From contig JADFUC010000398.1 in assembly GCA_019722365.1 (NCBI GenBank), positions 423,340 through 487,339 of the forward strand: 64,000 nt of DNA, given 5' to 3'. The position numbers and the translations under genes are program-made. How positions within the stretch are numbered: position 1 is the stretch's first letter; each line of letters begins with the position of its first letter. The notes under the pieces were generated by a model that was not told the origin of the DNA, made no database searches, and saw nothing but the letters and a program-made list of their open reading frames with translations. This stretch comes from Lithospermum erythrorhizon. Lineage: Eukaryota > Streptophyta > Magnoliopsida > Boraginales > Boraginaceae. Of the stretch, positions 60,898 to 64,000 are shown in pieces.

Positions 60898-62688
60898 TGC
60901 GTTGGATTCTTCATCGTATCTAAAAGTTCTAAACTAATCGGATACGAATCCCAGGAATACTACGGATTATACAAAAATAATAAATAACGAATTACAAGTG
61001 TGTACCTTTCTTTTGGAATATTTTAATAAACAGGTATCTTCAAGAGTATCCACAAAGTAAATTAACCTCAACTCCTTGTGCATTTTACAAGAACGACAAA
61101 GTTGAAACGAAACAATAAAGAAAAGAAACTAATTTCTTCCTAAGGGGGGAGGGGAGTCGAACTAGTGGTGGAGGGAGAGGAGAGAATTTTTAACTTCAAA
61201 AAGTCAAGAGAAGATGAGCAAATATTATGAGAGGGGTGGCTCTCTATTTATAGGAAAAATGAACGAGTTTTATGAGATAAAAACCTCCATCCTCACTCAA
61301 ATCCCCATACCAAACCAATTCCCCATCCCTAGTCCGTAAAATCGAATGTTCGGGCCTTTAATGTTTCCTTCTATGTTTCACTCTTAAACCCCGGAAGTTA
61401 TAATACATATTATTATTAGTTCGATTTATCAAGCTTAGTAGACTGCTGAAATCAATGAAAAATTGATTCTCTTTTATTATGCCCGTTGCGACAATTGTGT
61501 ATCAATTCATTTACTAGATTGGTTAAATGTGATTACTGGAACTTAGTGTTCACCTTAGTAATTGTATATTACTAGTTCGGGTTCTCATGATAATTTGGTA
61601 AGCAGGCGATCGCTAGATCTTACTCTATTAATCATAATAATAGACTTGGTCAAACTATTATTAATGTACAACTTACTATTATTTGAGCCTAGAAAGGTTA
61701 CACACACATGCTGATTTTTTGAATTATATTTCATGTATGAAAATTAAAACAAGACTTTGTAAATTGAGAGATGTATTTTGAATATATATATATATTTGTC
61801 AAATATATAATATGAACATCAATCGTTAAACTTGCAAGTTTAATTACTCTATACTGAAATTGATGAATAACTTGATAAGTTATTTGATAAGGAATCGTTA
61901 GTATTTTTAATTAATTAAATGACAAATTAACAACTCTACTAGCCGACTATTATTTGATTAAGCATATAACAATCTAATTAAGTTAATCTTGTTAAGTTGA
62001 TTTCTTAACGAAGTTGCTTGGTCGGGATAAATTGGCAATTGGTATATGCAGAAGAGACAAGGGCTTTTCACACACATGAAATCAAACTCCTTGCCTCATC
62101 ACAAATAGCCGCAAGTTCAAGTTCCCTTCGATTTTTTCTCTTCGATTTATTCTTCAAAACTCTATCGTCTGCTCTGAATTCAACTCCCTCCCCGGTGTGT
62201 AATCTAGAGAACACCTATTTGCGTTAATAAACAAATTGAGAGCTGCTAAAGGGGATTTATGTGAGGTTACCTTTGAAATGGTGATTTCGCTTTGTCTTCC
62301 GTCGCTATAAAGTACTCTCAGATTCATAGTAATTATGTGTTTTAGATTAATTTTATGTCATTTTGAGGATCCGGAGGTATGAATTGGTGTTTAATCATAA
62401 ATAAAATTCATTGTAGATTCTAACAGTTGACCTCTTAGGATGGGTAGAAAATAATAGCAAATATATTAGATCAGATAACCGATCATCATCTAATATATAG
62501 ACTAAGGAATGAGCCCTAGTAAGCCATCATAATCCCTAATGTTGTTGATTCCGAGAACTTAAATGTCAAATGTCGAACAATCAAACACATTGAACTTACA
62601 TATATATACATTAATGCAACGATAAATCGTTGTAAAATCTAAATTGTTCAACAGAATTTTTCATGGATCTATATTCTTAGTTCCAACA
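60898..62688 (-). mobile_element. Reverse-oriented Copia LTR split by a later insertion
   Basis: The reverse complement of the solo LTR at 37494 can be followed in two pieces. 60898 (TGCGTTGG) to about 61428 covers the LTR end through TCTATTTATAGG and CCTTCTATGTTTCACTC. About 62418 (GTTGACCTCTTAGG) to 62688 (TTCCAACA) covers the LTR start. The missing middle is replaced by about 990 bp of other sequence. Confidence 0.7.
61428..62418. mobile_element. Insertion within the reverse LTR, probably another LTR
   Basis: It contains CTTACTATTATTTGAGCCTAG followed by GGTTACACACACATGC, resembling the U3 of a different Copia LTR lineage. The rest was not recognised. Exact ends and target duplication could not be set by eye. 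Confidence 0.4.
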
Positions 62689-63497
62689 ACCAGTCCTTCA
62701 TTTAAATGTCATAAACACTTATTGTGTGACAATGTTTTTGAATCCGAGATTCATGATTTAGTTCATGATCATTATGCTATGGATAATACAAATGCTTCAG
62801 ATTATAATTACGAAATTTTGATCAACGTGCACCGCGTTTTTTCCTGAGAGAAATTTTTGATACATGATCCAAAACAAGAAAACTCTAAGTTTAAGAAACA
62901 ATGAGATTCTCTTGTCCCTAGTTAGGTATTCATTGAATGGAATCGAATAAATTAATTAGTATGTGCTTAATTGTGTTGATCAATTTTCTTGGATCAAAAG
63001 TGAGTATGGATATTTTGACCATATTAATATGGGTTCGAGGCTGAAAAGTTTCAAGCCGTAGTATTGGGACCATGTGAGAACTTAGAAGATAAACATATGT
63101 GTCATAAAAAGAGCTTCTCCTCACGTAGTTTATGTTGAATCACAATTTGCATCTCGAGGATAATTTCACGGGTACTAAGTTTTATACTTTGATTCTGCCA
63201 AACGTCTTCAATGTGAGGATTATAATGAAAATGTCGGGTATGCTACAACGCATAAATGGAAACCTAGGTGTTGAAATAGGATTCATACAACCGATATATC
63301 AGAGCAGACAGGGATCTTGGAAGTTATATGACATGACCACCATGAGTTTGATATCACATAAACTTGCTCCATACCAAGAGAATCGAAAAAGAGTTTGGTG
63401 ACACATTTCTTACCATAGTTTGACCGGCTGGAAATCGAGTATTGAAGAAATCTATTATGTGGTAATCAAATCGCCCAAGTAAAAAAAAGTTGGGAGC
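62689..63497 (+). other. Distal internal region of the decayed Copia element with polypurine tract
   Basis: Frames at 62644-62847 and 63132-63401 are not recognised as Copia RNase H. The end is informative: CCCAAGTAAAAAAAAGTTGG then GAG (63472-63496) is a polypurine tract directly before the 3' LTR start, comparable to the usual CAAGTGGGAGA. Confidence 0.5.
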
Positions 63498-64000
63498 GTT
63501 GAACCATGTAGATATTATACCGAGAAATGTCCGCCAACAATTTGATCGATCAACCTATTTATATATTCAATTATTATAAGTTCAATATATATTACCTGTT
63601 GGATAATTAAATATTTGTAGGGATTTAGAATCAGATTAAGACAGTGCTAATGATAATTTTACTATATTCACCGTAATTTTATATAATAAGATAATATCAG
63701 TTAATATTGTTTGTACTATATTACTTTCATTACCCATTTTAAGATGTCACACAAAAAGTAAACCGGACTAATAATTAGTTTAAAATAAACATCTACAAAT
63801 ATCTTTACCTAAAAAATCGACCTTTTCACTGTGATAAAGGAACCGGCGTGTTTTGGGTTTGTTGAGGAGACGAGGATCAAGGGTCCATCCTCCTTGAAAC
63901 ACTTAACAGAATATTAAAGGTGTTTTCTATTTCATAATTCAACTGTTTTATTTTTGAAAGCCACCAAACCAGCAATACGTAACTGAACGAAGCACAACAG
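63498..64000 (+). mobile_element. 3' LTR of the decayed Copia element, cut by the window end
   Basis: After the polypurine tract it aligns with 54181 onward: GAGAAATGTCC..CAACAATTTGATCGATCAACC, TAAGTTCAATATATATTA, GTTGGATAATTAA and TCCTCCTTGAAACACTTA-like sequence near 63887-63905. It is the partner of 54179-55069, and about 390 bp are missing beyond the window. Confidence 0.75.

Overview
The window is nuclear DNA of a flowering plant, probably a eudicot. Genes are split by AT-rich introns with GT-AG or GC-AG borders, long AT-rich spacers separate them, and plant transposon relics (Copia LTR elements, hAT, CACTA-like, Stowaway-like MITEs) fill much of the space. I cannot name the species. No bacterial-type operon, CRISPR array or rRNA gene is visible, and I found no convincing tRNA.

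Host genes from left to right: (1) a complete G3BP-like stress-granule protein on the minus strand (coding 1313-6546, nine coding exons, 460 aa; NTF2 fold, one RRM, RGG tail), two of whose introns need GC donors; (2) a single-exon, plant-type uncharacterised 440-aa protein on the minus strand (10438-11760) with a membrane-like N-terminus and a conserved-looking C-terminal half; (3) an FHA2-like FHA-domain gene on the minus strand (23391-28250, three exons) with one internal frameshift and a displaced start codon; (4) the RNA polymerase subunit NRPB10 on the plus strand (32483-35301, four exons, 71 aa, intact); (5) the catalytic subunit of tRNA m1A58 methyltransferase, TRM61, on the plus strand (40032-41858, three exons, 311 aa, intact); (6) an orphan exon-like fragment near 43 kb; (7) a RING-H2 ubiquitin-ligase-like gene on the minus strand (45203-45866) split by a one-base frame change. 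Most are housekeeping genes (RNA metabolism, transcription, tRNA modification) and they do not form a pathway cluster.

Transposon territory: 7.4-10 kb holds degenerate repeats and a Copia-type LTR relic. 12.46-20.77 kb is bounded by two reverse-oriented related LTRs and contains a broken hAT transposase between GC-rich arms that carry the same hairpin twice. 28.3-32.1 kb holds three copies of the FHA promoter/N-terminal segment around a repeat-rich insertion. 37.49-38.33 kb is a solo LTR. 46.2-53.8 kb looks like a CACTA-type shell into which a fairly young, minus-strand Tork-like Copia element (47287-52332, both LTRs recognisable) has inserted. 54.18 kb to the window end is a decayed Copia element with a 5' LTR, primer site, gag/pol remains, a polypurine tract and the start of its 3' LTR, with further LTRs nested inside it.

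The most rewarding observations are the FHA promoter triplication with the apparently better start codon stranded 3.5 kb away, the two GC-AG introns in one G3BP gene, the paired identical-arm hairpins flanking the hAT relic, and the layered CACTA/Copia and Copia/Copia nests. I did not find evidence for a wholly new molecular system; the novelty here is in gene structure and mobile-element architecture.
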